37,629 bases of DNA from Cyclobacteriaceae bacterium. Lineage in GTDB: Bacteria > Bacteroidota > Bacteroidia > Cytophagales > Cyclobacteriaceae. Made by a program: the position numbers and the translations under genes. Under the pieces are notes generated by a model, which was given only the letters and a program-made list of their open reading frames with translations, was not told the DNA's origin and did not search any database. The stretch's first letter is position 1, and each line of letters opens with the position of its first letter. The stretch covers positions 1 to 37,629 of the forward strand of contig JAEUUD010000011.1 in NCBI GenBank assembly GCA_016787625.1, read 5' to 3'. Shown here in pieces: positions 26,172 to 34,519 of this stretch.

Positions 26172-27542
26172 ATGATCTACAACTCCATCATTGACACCAT
26201 TGGCAATACCCCGATGGTTCGACTCAATCATGTCACCAAAGGTATCCAGGGAACCATTCTCGCAAAGGTTGAGTATTTCAATCCCGGCAACTCCACCAAA
26301 GACAGGATGGCTATTCGCATGGTAGAGGATGCAGAGAAAGCCGGGATACTGAAACCTGGAGGAACGATCATCGAAGGCACATCAGGCAACACCGGAATGG
26401 GTCTTGCCTTGGCAGCAGTGGCCAAGGGCTACAAGTGCATTTTTACCATGGCCGATAAACAATCCCAGGAAAAAATCAACATCCTGAAAGCCGTGGGGGC
26501 AGAAGTTGTTGTTTGTCCAACCAATGTAGAACCGGAAGATCCCAGATCTTATTATTCGGTGGCCCGAAAACTCAACAAGGATATCCCCAATTCATATTAC
26601 CCCAATCAGTACGACAATCCGTCCAACACGGCAGCACATTACGACACAACAGGACCTGAAATCTGGCAACAGACCGAAGGAAAGATTACACATTATGTAG
26701 CGACGGTGGGAACGGGTGGCTCCATGTGCGGCACAGCAAAATTCCTCAAGGAAAAGAGGCCGGACCTGGTCACGGTTGGCATTGATACGTACGGGTCGGT
26801 TTTTAAGAAGTACAAGGAGACCGGCGTCTTCGATCGCAATGAGATTTATCCATACCTCACGGAAGGATTTGGCGAGGACATCCTCCCCAAGAATGTCAAT
26901 TTCGATGTCATTGATTCTTTCATTAAAGTCACTGATAAAGATGGGGCTATCGCTGCACGCAGGCTATCCAGGGAAGAAGGGTTATTTGTTGGTTGGAGTA
27001 GCGGCTCAGCATTGCACGGAGCACTGGAATACGCCAGGGTCCATCTAAAGAAAAATGACCTGATGGTCGTTCTGTTACCCGATCATGGAACGCGTTACCT
27101 CAACAAAGTCTACAACGACAACTGGATGAAGGATCACGGATTTCTCGAAGAGCGGACATTTGCATCCGCTCGCGATATCATCTCAAGAAGGAAGGAGAAG
27201 AATGGTCTCTTTACCGTAGCAAGGAATGCGAGCATTGGAGAGGCCATCCGCATCATGAACCTGGAAGGCATTGATCAGGTTCCTGTTGTTGATAAAACGG
27301 AATTTGTGGGCAGCCTGGCTTCTGCAAGCGTGCTGGAGAAAATCATCAATGATCCGGTGGCCAAGGAGAGCACCGTAGGTGACCTCATGGACAAACCGAT
27401 GCAGTTTGTAGCACAGGATACCACGTTGGATGTGTTGTCATCCATGCTTAACAAAAACAACAAGGCATTGCTTGTCAGGGATGACGCCGATCGGGTTCAC
27501 ATTATTACCCAGCATGATATCCTAAAAGCAATGACCAATTAA
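26172..27542 (+). CDS. PLP-dependent cystathionine beta-synthase-like enzyme with CBS domains
   Basis: This 456-residue fold-type II PLP enzyme condenses serine or O-acetylserine with a thiol. The PLP lysine is Lys43 in NPGNSTKDRMA; EGTSGNTGMGLA binds the substrate carboxylate and GTGGSMCGTA the cofactor phosphate. Two CBS motifs follow the catalytic domain (from about residue 340: GEAIRIMNLEGIDQVPVVD and VGDLMDKPMQFVAQDTTLDV), the layout of cystathionine beta-synthase. There is no N-terminal heme domain, as expected for bacteria. Cysteine synthase activity cannot be excluded. The ATG at 26172 is chosen over TTG 26148 because it matches the family N-terminus (YNSIIDTIGNTPMVRL). Confidence 0.9.
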   Translation: MIYNSIIDTIGNTPMVRLNHVTKGIQGTILAKVEYFNPGNSTKDRMAIRMVEDAEKAGILKPGGTIIEGTSGNTGMGLALAAVAKGYKCIFTMADKQSQEKINILKAVGAEVVVCPTNVEPEDPRSYYSVARKLNKDIPNSYYPNQYDNPSNTAAHYDTTGPEIWQQTEGKITHYVATVGTGGSMCGTAKFLKEKRPDLVTVGIDTYGSVFKKYKETGVFDRNEIYPYLTEGFGEDILPKNVNFDVIDSFIKVTDKDGAIAARRLSREEGLFVGWSSGSALHGALEYARVHLKKNDLMVVLLPDHGTRYLNKVYNDNWMKDHGFLEERTFASARDIISRRKEKNGLFTVARNASIGEAIRIMNLEGIDQVPVVDKTEFVGSLASASVLEKIINDPVAKESTVGDLMDKPMQFVAQDTTLDVLSSMLNKNNKALLVRDDADRVHIITQHDILKAMTN

Positions 27543-27544
27543 GG

Positions 27545-28723
27545 TCAGTGCTTGAGGACTTCGACTTCCACGCGGTCATTATAGTTGGCGTACACGCTGT
27601 TTTGCGGATACACCATCATCTTACCGCCCTCTCCTTTGGTCAGCATTCTTTCAACAGCAACGCCTTGCGAGACCAGGTACCTGCGAACTGCTTCTGCGCG
27701 GAGTTCCGTCAGTTCTTTGGCTGATCCCTTTTTCTTGACATTGGTCACATCACTCTCAAAGTACTTCGAGCTTGTGCCAAGGGTAATAATATCCCGCGCT
27801 TCCGTGCCGTTGCAGTGACCGTGTATCCTCACTTTGTAGTTGGTATGCTCCTTCATCAGGTCGGCGAGCCCGTCAAGTTCACCTTGCGATTCAGGGTGCA
27901 TGACCACCGAATTGCGGTAGAAGTTCACATTGTTGAACTCAATGTAATCTCCACGCCTTGCTCGCTCCAGGCTTAAAGGTATGATCAATTCTCCCTGAGA
28001 TCCCGTGCCCGAGGAAACCGGCAGCGGGTCTTTGAAGTTGAAGGTCGTTTCAGAGGCCTTGTAGCCCGGTGCGACCGTGGTAACAAAATACTGACCGGCC
28101 GAATTTCTTGGAGGAGGAAGGTCAATCACTTCATCCGCCTTGAAAGCCTGATACTGAGTAGCTTTATCTGACTCTGCAAAATGAATTTCGCCGCGTATTT
28201 CATTGCCATTGTCAGCGTTCAGGAACCTGAACATAAAGAGCTTGCCTTTAACGACTCGCTTTGGTGCCGGTTTTACTGCAGGAGTATCCACCTTGACAAC
28301 CGGAGGTGGGGCTACCACCGAGTCCTTTTTCACCTCTACAGGAGGCGGAGTAACAATGGGCGGGGTTATCACCACAGGAGCTTCCGGGACTTCGGTAACT
28401 ACTTCCTGACCCAGTTTGCCAATAAACAACCATGCATCCTTGTATTCTGATTCCGATCGGATTTTGATCATGAAAGAAAAAGCCTTCCTCCGGTCAGGGG
28501 TTTCCAGGAGGTATACATAGTATAGTTTGCGCGGAGCATTGATTGCATACTGGGCATTGAATCCCAATTTATTTGCCCGGGCAGTAAACCGGACGGCATT
28601 TTCATGCACGGCAAAAACACCGATGGTGACATAGTGCTGATTGTCCGGTGCGGTCTGGGCAAGGGCTGAAGTTCCAAGGGAAGCAAAAGTCAATGCGCAC
28701 AGTAAAACCTTCAAAGCCTTCAT
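27545..28723 (-). CDS. OmpA-family envelope protein with SPOR-like N-terminus, paralogue 1
   Basis: This 392-residue protein has a signal peptide (ending TSALAQ), a SPOR-like region at about 28-105 (YVTIGVFAVHENAVRFTARA, then YYVYLLETPDRRKA), a Pro/Val-rich linker (about 115-160), an extra beta module (about 160-255) and an OmpA-like C-terminal domain (about 262-392: YIEFNNVNFYRNSVVMHPES, IHGHCNG, LTELRAEAVRRYLVSQGV). Such domains anchor envelope proteins to peptidoglycan. The position normally held by the diaminopimelate-binding Asp is Asn (GHCNG), and about 20 extra residues follow it. It is a tandem paralogue of the next gene upstream. Confidence 0.88.
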   Translation of the reverse strand: MKALKVLLCALTFASLGTSALAQTAPDNQHYVTIGVFAVHENAVRFTARANKLGFNAQYAINAPRKLYYVYLLETPDRRKAFSFMIKIRSESEYKDAWLFIGKLGQEVVTEVPEAPVVITPPIVTPPPVEVKKDSVVAPPPVVKVDTPAVKPAPKRVVKGKLFMFRFLNADNGNEIRGEIHFAESDKATQYQAFKADEVIDLPPPRNSAGQYFVTTVAPGYKASETTFNFKDPLPVSSGTGSQGELIIPLSLERARRGDYIEFNNVNFYRNSVVMHPESQGELDGLADLMKEHTNYKVRIHGHCNGTEARDIITLGTSSKYFESDVTNVKKKGSAKELTELRAEAVRRYLVSQGVAVERMLTKGEGGKMMVYPQNSVYANYNDRVEVEVLKH

Positions 28724-28767
28724 AGGATGCAGTTTGAGTGCTTCGAAGATAGCAAATTGCTCAATAC

Positions 28768-28782
28768 CGCCGCGAAACGGCG
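28768..28782. repeat. GC-rich hairpin between the two OmpA-family genes
   Basis: CGCCG-CGAAA-CGGCG forms a perfect five-pair stem. No T-run follows on either strand, so it is more likely a transcript-processing or attenuating structure between the two genes than a full terminator. A one-mismatch -7 box (TATCTTCG, minus strand, 28744-28751) follows before the next start. Confidence 0.35.
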
Positions 28783-28810
28783 ATAAAGGAAGGGAGGAAC
28801 GAGATGAGGG

Positions 28811-29713
28811 CTACTGGTTGCTTAATACTTCAATCTCCACACGAACATTGGCTTCCGCCTTGTCGTCATCAACAGCGAACAAAGGTTTTTTACCACCCCA
28901 TGCCTTGATGGACATGCGCTTGCTGCTGATTCCATTGGTGATCAGATAATCGCGGATAGCCGCTGCACGAAGCTCCGACAGCTTCTCTGCAGAACCGTAG
29001 TCTTCAACCGTTCCATCAAGGGAGAAGAACTCTGCTGATTTGGGCTTCATTTTGATGATTTTACCCTTGTCATTTCCATTGGTGTGTCCGTGGATCCGGA
29101 TTTTTTCGTTTGGATGACTTTTCATGATCTGTACGAGCCTGTCAACTTCATACTTGGACTCAGGGCGAAGTACAGCAGCGTCGCGGTAGAAGAAGATATA
29201 GTCGAGGGTTTCTGTATCACCCTTCTTTATGATCATGGTCTTTTTTTCAACAGCTTCCTTGATTTTCTCCTCTTCGGATTTTTCAGGAACTACTGGAGCA
29301 GGAGGAGGCTCGACCGCTACGATCTTGACTTCTTCAGCGGGTTTTTCAACAACCTTGACGACGACCGACTCAGGTTCAGGAGTTTTGGTCAGCACCTCAC
29401 CCACGGAGCCATTGTAAACCCATGCATCAGCAAATGGTGTGGCGCCTCGCACGCGCATCACTTCAGAAACCGCCGAGCTTTTGTCCGGCGTTTGCATGAT
29501 GTAGACGTAGTACAACCCGCGGATCTTGTTCAGTTCTGATATAGGCTTGATGTTATACTTCTTTGCCTGGCTCACAAATCGTGAGGCATTGTTTTGCGAT
29601 GAGAATGCGCCAATAACGACAACATAGTTGTCTGGTTCGCCACCTTCATTTTGTGCAACAGCCGGTGCCAGGCAGGTGGTTGAGATCAGGAAAGCCAACG
29701 AGAGTGTCTTCAT
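28811..29713 (-). CDS. OmpA-family envelope protein with SPOR-like N-terminus, paralogue 2
   Basis: This 300-residue protein has a signal peptide (MKTLSLAFLISTTCLAPAVAQ), a SPOR-like region at about 28-105 (YVVVIGAFSSQNNASRFVSQ, YYVYIMQTPDKSSA), a Pro/Glu/Val/Lys linker and an OmpA-like domain (about 165-300: YIFFYRDAAVLRPESKYEV, IHGHTNG, LSELRAAAIRDYLITNGI). It lacks the middle beta module of its neighbour but shares the same order of other parts and the Asn in place of the ligand-binding Asp. The genes are separated by 87 bases, so this copy is likely transcribed first, from a promoter at 29731-29738. Confidence 0.88.
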   Translation of the reverse strand: MKTLSLAFLISTTCLAPAVAQNEGGEPDNYVVVIGAFSSQNNASRFVSQAKKYNIKPISELNKIRGLYYVYIMQTPDKSSAVSEVMRVRGATPFADAWVYNGSVGEVLTKTPEPESVVVKVVEKPAEEVKIVAVEPPPAPVVPEKSEEEKIKEAVEKKTMIIKKGDTETLDYIFFYRDAAVLRPESKYEVDRLVQIMKSHPNEKIRIHGHTNGNDKGKIIKMKPKSAEFFSLDGTVEDYGSAEKLSELRAAAIRDYLITNGISSKRMSIKAWGGKKPLFAVDDDKAEANVRVEIEVLSNQ

Positions 29714-29730
29714 GCGAGGGAATTTACATG

Positions 29731-29738
29731 CAAAATTA
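29731..29738 (-). promoter_or_regulatory. -7 box for OmpA-family paralogue 2
   Basis: The minus strand reads TAATTTTG, an exact TAnnTTTG match, 17 bases before the ATG at 29713. A TTG lies 25 bases further upstream, too far for a confident -33 assignment. Confidence 0.5.
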
Positions 29739-29834
29739 GACTCGTGTCGCCTATAAATTTATTCAATTTACGGCTAAATCTTACATTCAACGGCACCAAA
29801 CGGGTGATCGGTCCGCCCTGATAACAACAAAAGA

Positions 29835-30260
29835 CTAGGGCATCCGATTGGAATGACGGGAAGCGAGCATCCAGCGGGTTCTGGTTTTGACATAAACCTC
29901 CGTGTAGCGCAAGTCCAGTTTGAAGGCTGTGCCGCTGTTGATTCCTTCAAAAGTACCCAGCCCTGTGACCACCGCCGCGTTGCCGTAGACCCTTACCATA
30001 GCCTCCTTGACTGTAACCTGTTGATAGACCAACCGGCCACTTTTCATGTCATCCAATACTTCCTGTTTAGACTGAATCCATCCGTTGGAGTGAACATACT
30101 GAATCCGGTCATCAAAAGTCACCTGTATCGAGTCGGCATTCTTTGCAATGAGCCACTCAAATTTTTTCCTGGACAACTCAAGCAAATAGGTCTCCGTAGG
30201 AGATTGCGCCAAGAGATTTGCCGTCGTGCAAAGAAAAATAACGATGACCAGTTTCTTCAT
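29835..30260 (-). CDS. Small exported NTF2-like (DUF4440/SnoaL-type) protein
   Basis: This 141-residue protein has a signal peptide (MKKLVIVIFLCTTANLLAQ) followed by an NTF2-like cone fold pattern: a helical start (ETYLLELSRKKFEWLIAKN), DDRIQYVHSNGWIQSKQEVLDDMKSGRLVYQ, strands VRVYGNAAVVTGLGTFEG, and a final YTEVYVKTRTRWMLASRHSNR. This is the layout of DUF4440 proteins. Some are enzymes and others ligand-binding; nothing here decides. It lies 2 bases downstream of the desaturase gene, so the two are cotranscribed. Confidence 0.82.
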   Translation of the reverse strand: MKKLVIVIFLCTTANLLAQSPTETYLLELSRKKFEWLIAKNADSIQVTFDDRIQYVHSNGWIQSKQEVLDDMKSGRLVYQQVTVKEAMVRVYGNAAVVTGLGTFEGINSGTAFKLDLRYTEVYVKTRTRWMLASRHSNRMP

Positions 30261-30262
30261 GA

Positions 30263-31273
30263 CTAGTGTCGTGCTTCAACAACCATCTCCACATCAGGGC
30301 GAGACTCGTCGGACAGCATGACCTTTCCTCGCTCCTGCCGGAGGATGCGCATGTACAATGAGATGTTCTTATCAAACAGAAACTGGAAGAACAGTTTCGT
30401 CCATGACGTATGAGCTTTGAGAGAGTCATAATATTCCGGCGCCTGCTTTTTCAGGTCAGGCAACTTATTCCAGGGTATGGAAGGGAAGTCATGGTGTTCA
30501 TTATGGAAGCCCACGTTGAACGCTACTTTGTTTAGTGGTCCGTAATAACTGTATGTTTCCTGCCTTTCATCAAGCGTCAGATAGTGTTCCTGAATCCAGC
30601 GGGCACCCAGCGGATGTAGCCCGACGGAAAAGAAAAAACTAAACAACAGGAAGAAGAATGCCTTCGGGCCGAAAAGCATCCAGATGGCAACATTAAAACT
30701 GACTTGTACAATCCAGTTGGCCACGATCCATCCGTCGACGGGCTTGATCTCCTTGAGGCGAATGGTTCTGATGGCCTGAAACACCGGAAAGAACAGGAGC
30801 CACAGGGCCTTTCCTAAAAAAGAGTGATTGATCAGTTTTGCTTCCCAATAGTCTGGCAGATCACCATCGAGTTCATGAACTCCCTGAAACGCATGATGCT
30901 TGATATGATACCTTACGAATGAAATGGCGCTAGGCAATGTATGGGGCAGGTTGGCAATGATGGCAGCGGCGAGGTTCCACGACTTGCGCTTGAAGAGTAA
31001 GTGATGTGTGCATTCATGAATCATCACAAACAAAGCATGGTTCGCAAAAGCTCCTCCCAGATAAGCTGCCAGGAGGACAATCCACCAGGATGCATCCTTC
31101 ACCAGATATGCGCCACCGATCATTCCGCCAACAAGGCCAAAGATGGCAAGCACCGTCATGGGATTCTTCCCGATCAATGTTCTTACCTCAGGATGTTTTA
31201 CCATGATCTCGCGGGTCCTGAGCCGGTGCGGTTCCGGACCTGTGGAGAATCGAAATGTCTCTGTAACTGTCAT
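30263..31273 (-). CDS. Membrane fatty acid desaturase, DES-type sphingolipid Delta4-desaturase homologue
   Basis: This 336-residue integral-membrane di-iron enzyme has three His motifs: HECTHH (86-91), HIKHH (123-127) and HNEHH (257-261), plus EHY (229-231). The C-terminal part from GLHPLGARWIQEHY through ETYSYYGPLN, FNVGFHNEHHDFP and EYYDSL is strikingly close to eukaryotic dihydroceramide Delta4-desaturase (DEGS/DES) as I recall it. The N-terminal segment (about 5-40: PHRLRTREIMVKHPEVRTLIG) matches the Lipid_DES region that precedes the desaturase domain in that family. Many Bacteroidota make dihydroceramides, so a sphingoid-base desaturase is the leading guess; a plain acyl-lipid desaturase is the alternative. 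An NTF2-like gene follows after 2 bases. Confidence 0.88.
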   Translation of the reverse strand: MTVTETFRFSTGPEPHRLRTREIMVKHPEVRTLIGKNPMTVLAIFGLVGGMIGGAYLVKDASWWIVLLAAYLGGAFANHALFVMIHECTHHLLFKRKSWNLAAAIIANLPHTLPSAISFVRYHIKHHAFQGVHELDGDLPDYWEAKLINHSFLGKALWLLFFPVFQAIRTIRLKEIKPVDGWIVANWIVQVSFNVAIWMLFGPKAFFFLLFSFFFSVGLHPLGARWIQEHYLTLDERQETYSYYGPLNKVAFNVGFHNEHHDFPSIPWNKLPDLKKQAPEYYDSLKAHTSWTKLFFQFLFDKNISLYMRILRQERGKVMLSDESRPDVEMVVEARH

Positions 31274-31291
31274 TTAAGGTTCAATAAGCGG

Positions 31292-31299
31292 CAAAGGTA
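31292..31299 (-). promoter_or_regulatory. -7 box for the desaturase gene
   Basis: The minus strand reads TACCTTTG, an exact TAnnTTTG match, 18 bases before the ATG at 31273. It separates the desaturase/NTF2-like unit from the aromatic operon ending 64 bases upstream. Confidence 0.5.
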
Positions 31300-31337
31300 A
31301 GAATTTTTCAACCGGTACGGTCAGCAATTGATCAGTA

Positions 31338-32444
31338 CTACACTTTGACGTCTGACTGATTCATGACACTGGTTTGAACCTGGATCGACTCATGATGGAT
31401 CAGCCTTAGCAAGTCCTTCATGAATTCCTCATCCAGTCCCATCGCCTTGCCCAGCGCAACGCGCGTCTGAATAATCTCTTCCCATCGACTCACCTGGAGG
31501 ATGGTAACATGATTGTCCTTCTTGTATTGACCAATCTGTTTTGAGATCTTCATTCGGTTGGCCATCTTCTGCATGATCTCATCGTCAATATGGTCGATCT
31601 GCTCGCGAAGTATGCCCAGGGTATCCTTGAATTTTTTATCTGCAGATGTCACCGTCCTCACCACCAGGCCATCGACAATGTTAGCCAAAGCTGCCGGCGT
31701 CACCTGCTGTTTTGCGTCGCTCCATGCGGCATCGGGATTGAGATGACTCTCAATCATCAGCCCCGACATATCGAGGTCGAGCGCTTTCTGAGCGACCATG
31801 GCAATCAACTCACGATTGCCAGAAATGTGACTTGGGTCACAAAAAAGTTCAAGGGCAGGTACACGTGTCTTCAATTCAATCGCCAAATCCCACATGGGTG
31901 CATTGCGGAAGGGTCCTTTCTCAAAAGAAGAGAACCCACGATGAATGGCTGCCAGGCGTTTGATACCCGCCCGCTCCACACGCTCGAGGGCTCCTATCCA
32001 GAGATCGATGTCCGGGTTTACCGGATTCTTCACCATCACGGGAATGTCAACACCTTTCAATGCGTCAGCAATCTCCTGAACAGAGAATGGATTGACCGTC
32101 GTGCGGGCGCCAATCCAAAGAATGTCAACTCCAGCCTTGAGACATGCCTCAACATGCGCGGCCGTAGCGACTTCCGTTGAAATTGGCAGGCCAGTTTCAT
32201 TTTTCGCCTGAGCCAGCCAATTCAGGCCCTCCTGCCCTGCGCCCTCAAATTGTCCAGGTCGCGTACGAGGCTTCCAGATTCCTGCACGAAGGGCGTGGAC
32301 TTTCCCGGTGGCAGCAAGCAGCTTCGCCGTGGTGAGCATTTGATTCTCTGTCTCCGCACTGCAAGGACCGCTGATGATAAACGGTCTTGTGGCTCCAAAC
32401 GTCCCGGCAATGGTTTGCGGTTGGTTGTCAGTCATTGGTTTCAT
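31338..32444 (-). CDS. Bifunctional DAHP synthase / chorismate mutase
   Basis: This 368-residue fusion joins 3-deoxy-7-phosphoheptulonate synthase (type I beta, about 1-265) to an AroQ-type chorismate mutase (about 275-355). The synthase part shows FIISGPCSAE, RAGIWKPRTRPGQFEG, NPVNPD, IHRGFSSFEKGPFRNAPMWDL and CDPSHISGNRE; the mutase part shows LREQIDHIDDEIMQKMANRMKI and IGQYKKDN. It thus catalyses the first step of the shikimate pathway and the chorismate-to-prephenate step. As the last gene of the pheA-led operon its start overlaps the tyrA stop by four bases (ATGA). Fused mutase often confers feedback inhibition by prephenate (known for related enzymes, inferred here). Confidence 0.95.
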   Translation of the reverse strand: MKPMTDNQPQTIAGTFGATRPFIISGPCSAETENQMLTTAKLLAATGKVHALRAGIWKPRTRPGQFEGAGQEGLNWLAQAKNETGLPISTEVATAAHVEACLKAGVDILWIGARTTVNPFSVQEIADALKGVDIPVMVKNPVNPDIDLWIGALERVERAGIKRLAAIHRGFSSFEKGPFRNAPMWDLAIELKTRVPALELFCDPSHISGNRELIAMVAQKALDLDMSGLMIESHLNPDAAWSDAKQQVTPAALANIVDGLVVRTVTSADKKFKDTLGILREQIDHIDDEIMQKMANRMKISKQIGQYKKDNHVTILQVSRWEEIIQTRVALGKAMGLDEEFMKDLLRLIHHESIQVQTSVMNQSDVKV

Positions 32445-33322
32445 AGTGAATGCTCTTGAAAAGTTGGCGTAATACTTTTGGCAGGGTCCAATACACGTCG
32501 AATCGTGTTTGCTTCCTGCAATACGCGATAGAGTTCCCTGGTGTTTCGCTTCATCAATTGGTAGTGAAATCGCTGTAAATGCATAATGTATTCCGCTAAA
32601 GCCTGACCAAGATACTCTGCATTTTGTTCAAAAATGGGGGCCCACATTTCAGGGGAGCTCTTGGCTAATCTCACTGTGGAGGCAAAGCCGCTTCCAGCGA
32701 GGTTGAAAATGTTTTTCTCGTCTTTCTCAATGTCCAGAACCGTTTGACCCAACAAAAACGAACTCACATGAGAAAGATGGGACACGTAAGCGACGTGCCT
32801 GTCATGGTCGTCAGGTTCCATAAAGATTGTCTGAAGGCCCAGGATTGAAAAGACTTTTTGAGCTACCATGATGGCGTCCGGGCTTGAGCGATCGCGCTCA
32901 CAGACAATGTTGACTTTCCCACGAAAAAGACCAGTACATGCGGCGGCGGGTCCGGAATTTTCAGTACCGGCCAATGGATGAGCAGCAACGTATTGACTTC
33001 TTCTGGGATGTATGGCTACCTCTTTGCATATCGCTGCCTTGGTCGAGCCAAAATCAATCACTACTGCACCCGGCTTCATCACATCAAGTATTTGAGGCAG
33101 CATGGCCCTGATGGAGTGGACCGGGATAGCAAGCAAAATGACATCTGCATCTGAAAGCGTTTCTCCTTCAGGCCTCAGGTCATCGACCAATCCAAGTTGG
33201 AGGGCCAATGTTCCATGCTCCGGTTTGAAGTCGACGCCGGTGCGGCGGATTCCCGGTTCATTTTTCAGGTCAAGACCGGCACACCCGCCGATAAGACCAA
33301 GTCCTACGATGGTCACGTTCAT
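32441..33322 (-). CDS. tyrA: Prephenate dehydrogenase
   Basis: The enzyme oxidatively decarboxylates prephenate to 4-hydroxyphenylpyruvate for tyrosine. The 293-residue protein has the NAD-binding motif TIVGLGLIGG (residues 4-13), VIDFGSTKAAI, AAHPLAGTENSGP and the YVSHLSHVSSFLL stretch holding the family's catalytic His. There is no fused mutase or ACT domain; the mutase is on the DAHP synthase. Starts and stops overlap neighbours by ATGA on both sides (33319-33322 and 32441-32444), indicating tight translational coupling. Confidence 0.94.
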   Translation of the reverse strand: MNVTIVGLGLIGGCAGLDLKNEPGIRRTGVDFKPEHGTLALQLGLVDDLRPEGETLSDADVILLAIPVHSIRAMLPQILDVMKPGAVVIDFGSTKAAICKEVAIHPRRSQYVAAHPLAGTENSGPAAACTGLFRGKVNIVCERDRSSPDAIMVAQKVFSILGLQTIFMEPDDHDRHVAYVSHLSHVSSFLLGQTVLDIEKDEKNIFNLAGSGFASTVRLAKSSPEMWAPIFEQNAEYLGQALAEYIMHLQRFHYQLMKRNTRELYRVLQEANTIRRVLDPAKSITPTFQEHSL

Positions 33323-34515
33323 GCGACAGTCATTTTATTTACCGGAACAACATTTTGCAACTTCCACCCCTCTATCCGGCTCAAGGCCTCTCTCAATAAT
33401 TCCTCTGAAGCGCAAAGGGATATTCTCACATATCGTTTGCCTTCCTTTCCAAATACAAAACCAGGCGTGATAAAAACCCTTGCCTCATACAAGAGACGAT
33501 CTACCCAGGTTTCCACATCATCCACATGATCCGCGACTTTTGCCCACACAAATAGGCCACTTTGCTGCACGGCATAGGCACAATCCAGGGCATCAAGAAT
33601 GCGCAGGGCCAATAACTTTCTTCTTCTGTAAGTAGCATTGAGGTTTTTGTTCCAAAGGTCATCTGACTTCAGCGCTTCAACTGCCGCTTGCTGAAGTCCA
33701 AGAAACATGCCTGAGTCCATATTGCTTTTTACTTTGAGCACCGCTTCAATATGATGTCGGCCTCCGGCCACCCAGCCAATTCGCCATCCGGCCATATTAT
33801 GCGATTTGCTTAATGAGTTCAGTTCCATGGCCACGTCAACGGCACCGTTGCAGCTTAGGATGCTCAAGGGTGTATCATTCAATATCAGGCTATAAGGGTT
33901 GTCATTCACAATAAGGAATTCATTTTCCCTGGCCAGGTCTACCAAGGCCTGGAGTTCATCCCCTGACGCCACGCGGCCCGTGGGCATATGGGGAAAATTC
34001 ACCCACATGATCTTCACCCTGGATAAATCCTGTTGCGAAAGCGAGTCGATATCGATTCCCCAACCTTGTGACTCTTTCATGGAATATGGTCTCACCATTC
34101 CACCCGCCAATTTTGTTGCCGATGCATAGGTTGGATAACCCGGATCCGGAACAAGTGCTTCGTCACCGTCATTGAGAAAGGCCATGGAAATGTGCATGAT
34201 GCCTTCCTTTGAACCCATCAAAGGAAGTATCATCGACTCAGGGTCAAGGGTCACGTTGTAAACACGCTCGTACTGGTCCGCAATGGATTTTCGCAACGAA
34301 GGAATTCCCTTGTAGCTCTGGTAGCCATGGCTTCCCTTTTGTTCTGCAACCTGAACGAGTGCCCGGATCGTCTTGTCCGTTGGTGGCAAATCGGGACTTC
34401 CAATCCCCAAATTGATCACAGGATCCTCTGGCTTGTCAAGTGCACGGACCTCAGCGAGCTTCTTGCTGAAGTAGTATTCTTCAATATCTGCGATACGGGA
34501 TGCTGTCTTAATCAT
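33319..34515 (-). CDS. Class I/II aminotransferase, probably aromatic
   Basis: This 398-residue PLP-dependent aminotransferase probably performs the last step to phenylalanine and tyrosine, judged by its place between pheA and tyrA. PLP-binding Lys237 lies in SLSKSHNMAGWRIGW; GIGSPDLPP, GYQSYKGIPSLR, DPGYPTY and the C-terminal YVRISLCAS are family marks. The motif usually written N-P-T-G with a cofactor-contacting Asn reads HMPTG (176-180), so that Asn is Met. LL-diaminopimelate aminotransferase is a sequence-similar alternative that operon context makes less likely. A gap of 4 bases separates it from pheA. Confidence 0.9.
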   Translation of the reverse strand: MIKTASRIADIEEYYFSKKLAEVRALDKPEDPVINLGIGSPDLPPTDKTIRALVQVAEQKGSHGYQSYKGIPSLRKSIADQYERVYNVTLDPESMILPLMGSKEGIMHISMAFLNDGDEALVPDPGYPTYASATKLAGGMVRPYSMKESQGWGIDIDSLSQQDLSRVKIMWVNFPHMPTGRVASGDELQALVDLARENEFLIVNDNPYSLILNDTPLSILSCNGAVDVAMELNSLSKSHNMAGWRIGWVAGGRHHIEAVLKVKSNMDSGMFLGLQQAAVEALKSDDLWNKNLNATYRRRKLLALRILDALDCAYAVQQSGLFVWAKVADHVDDVETWVDRLLYEARVFITPGFVFGKEGKRYVRISLCASEELLREALSRIEGWKLQNVVPVNKMTVA

Positions 34516-34519
34516 GGCA

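Noticed and set aside
31590-32180. 196-codon frame antisense to DAHP synthase/chorismate mutase
   Set aside because: Shadow of a clear conserved enzyme; no family resemblance.
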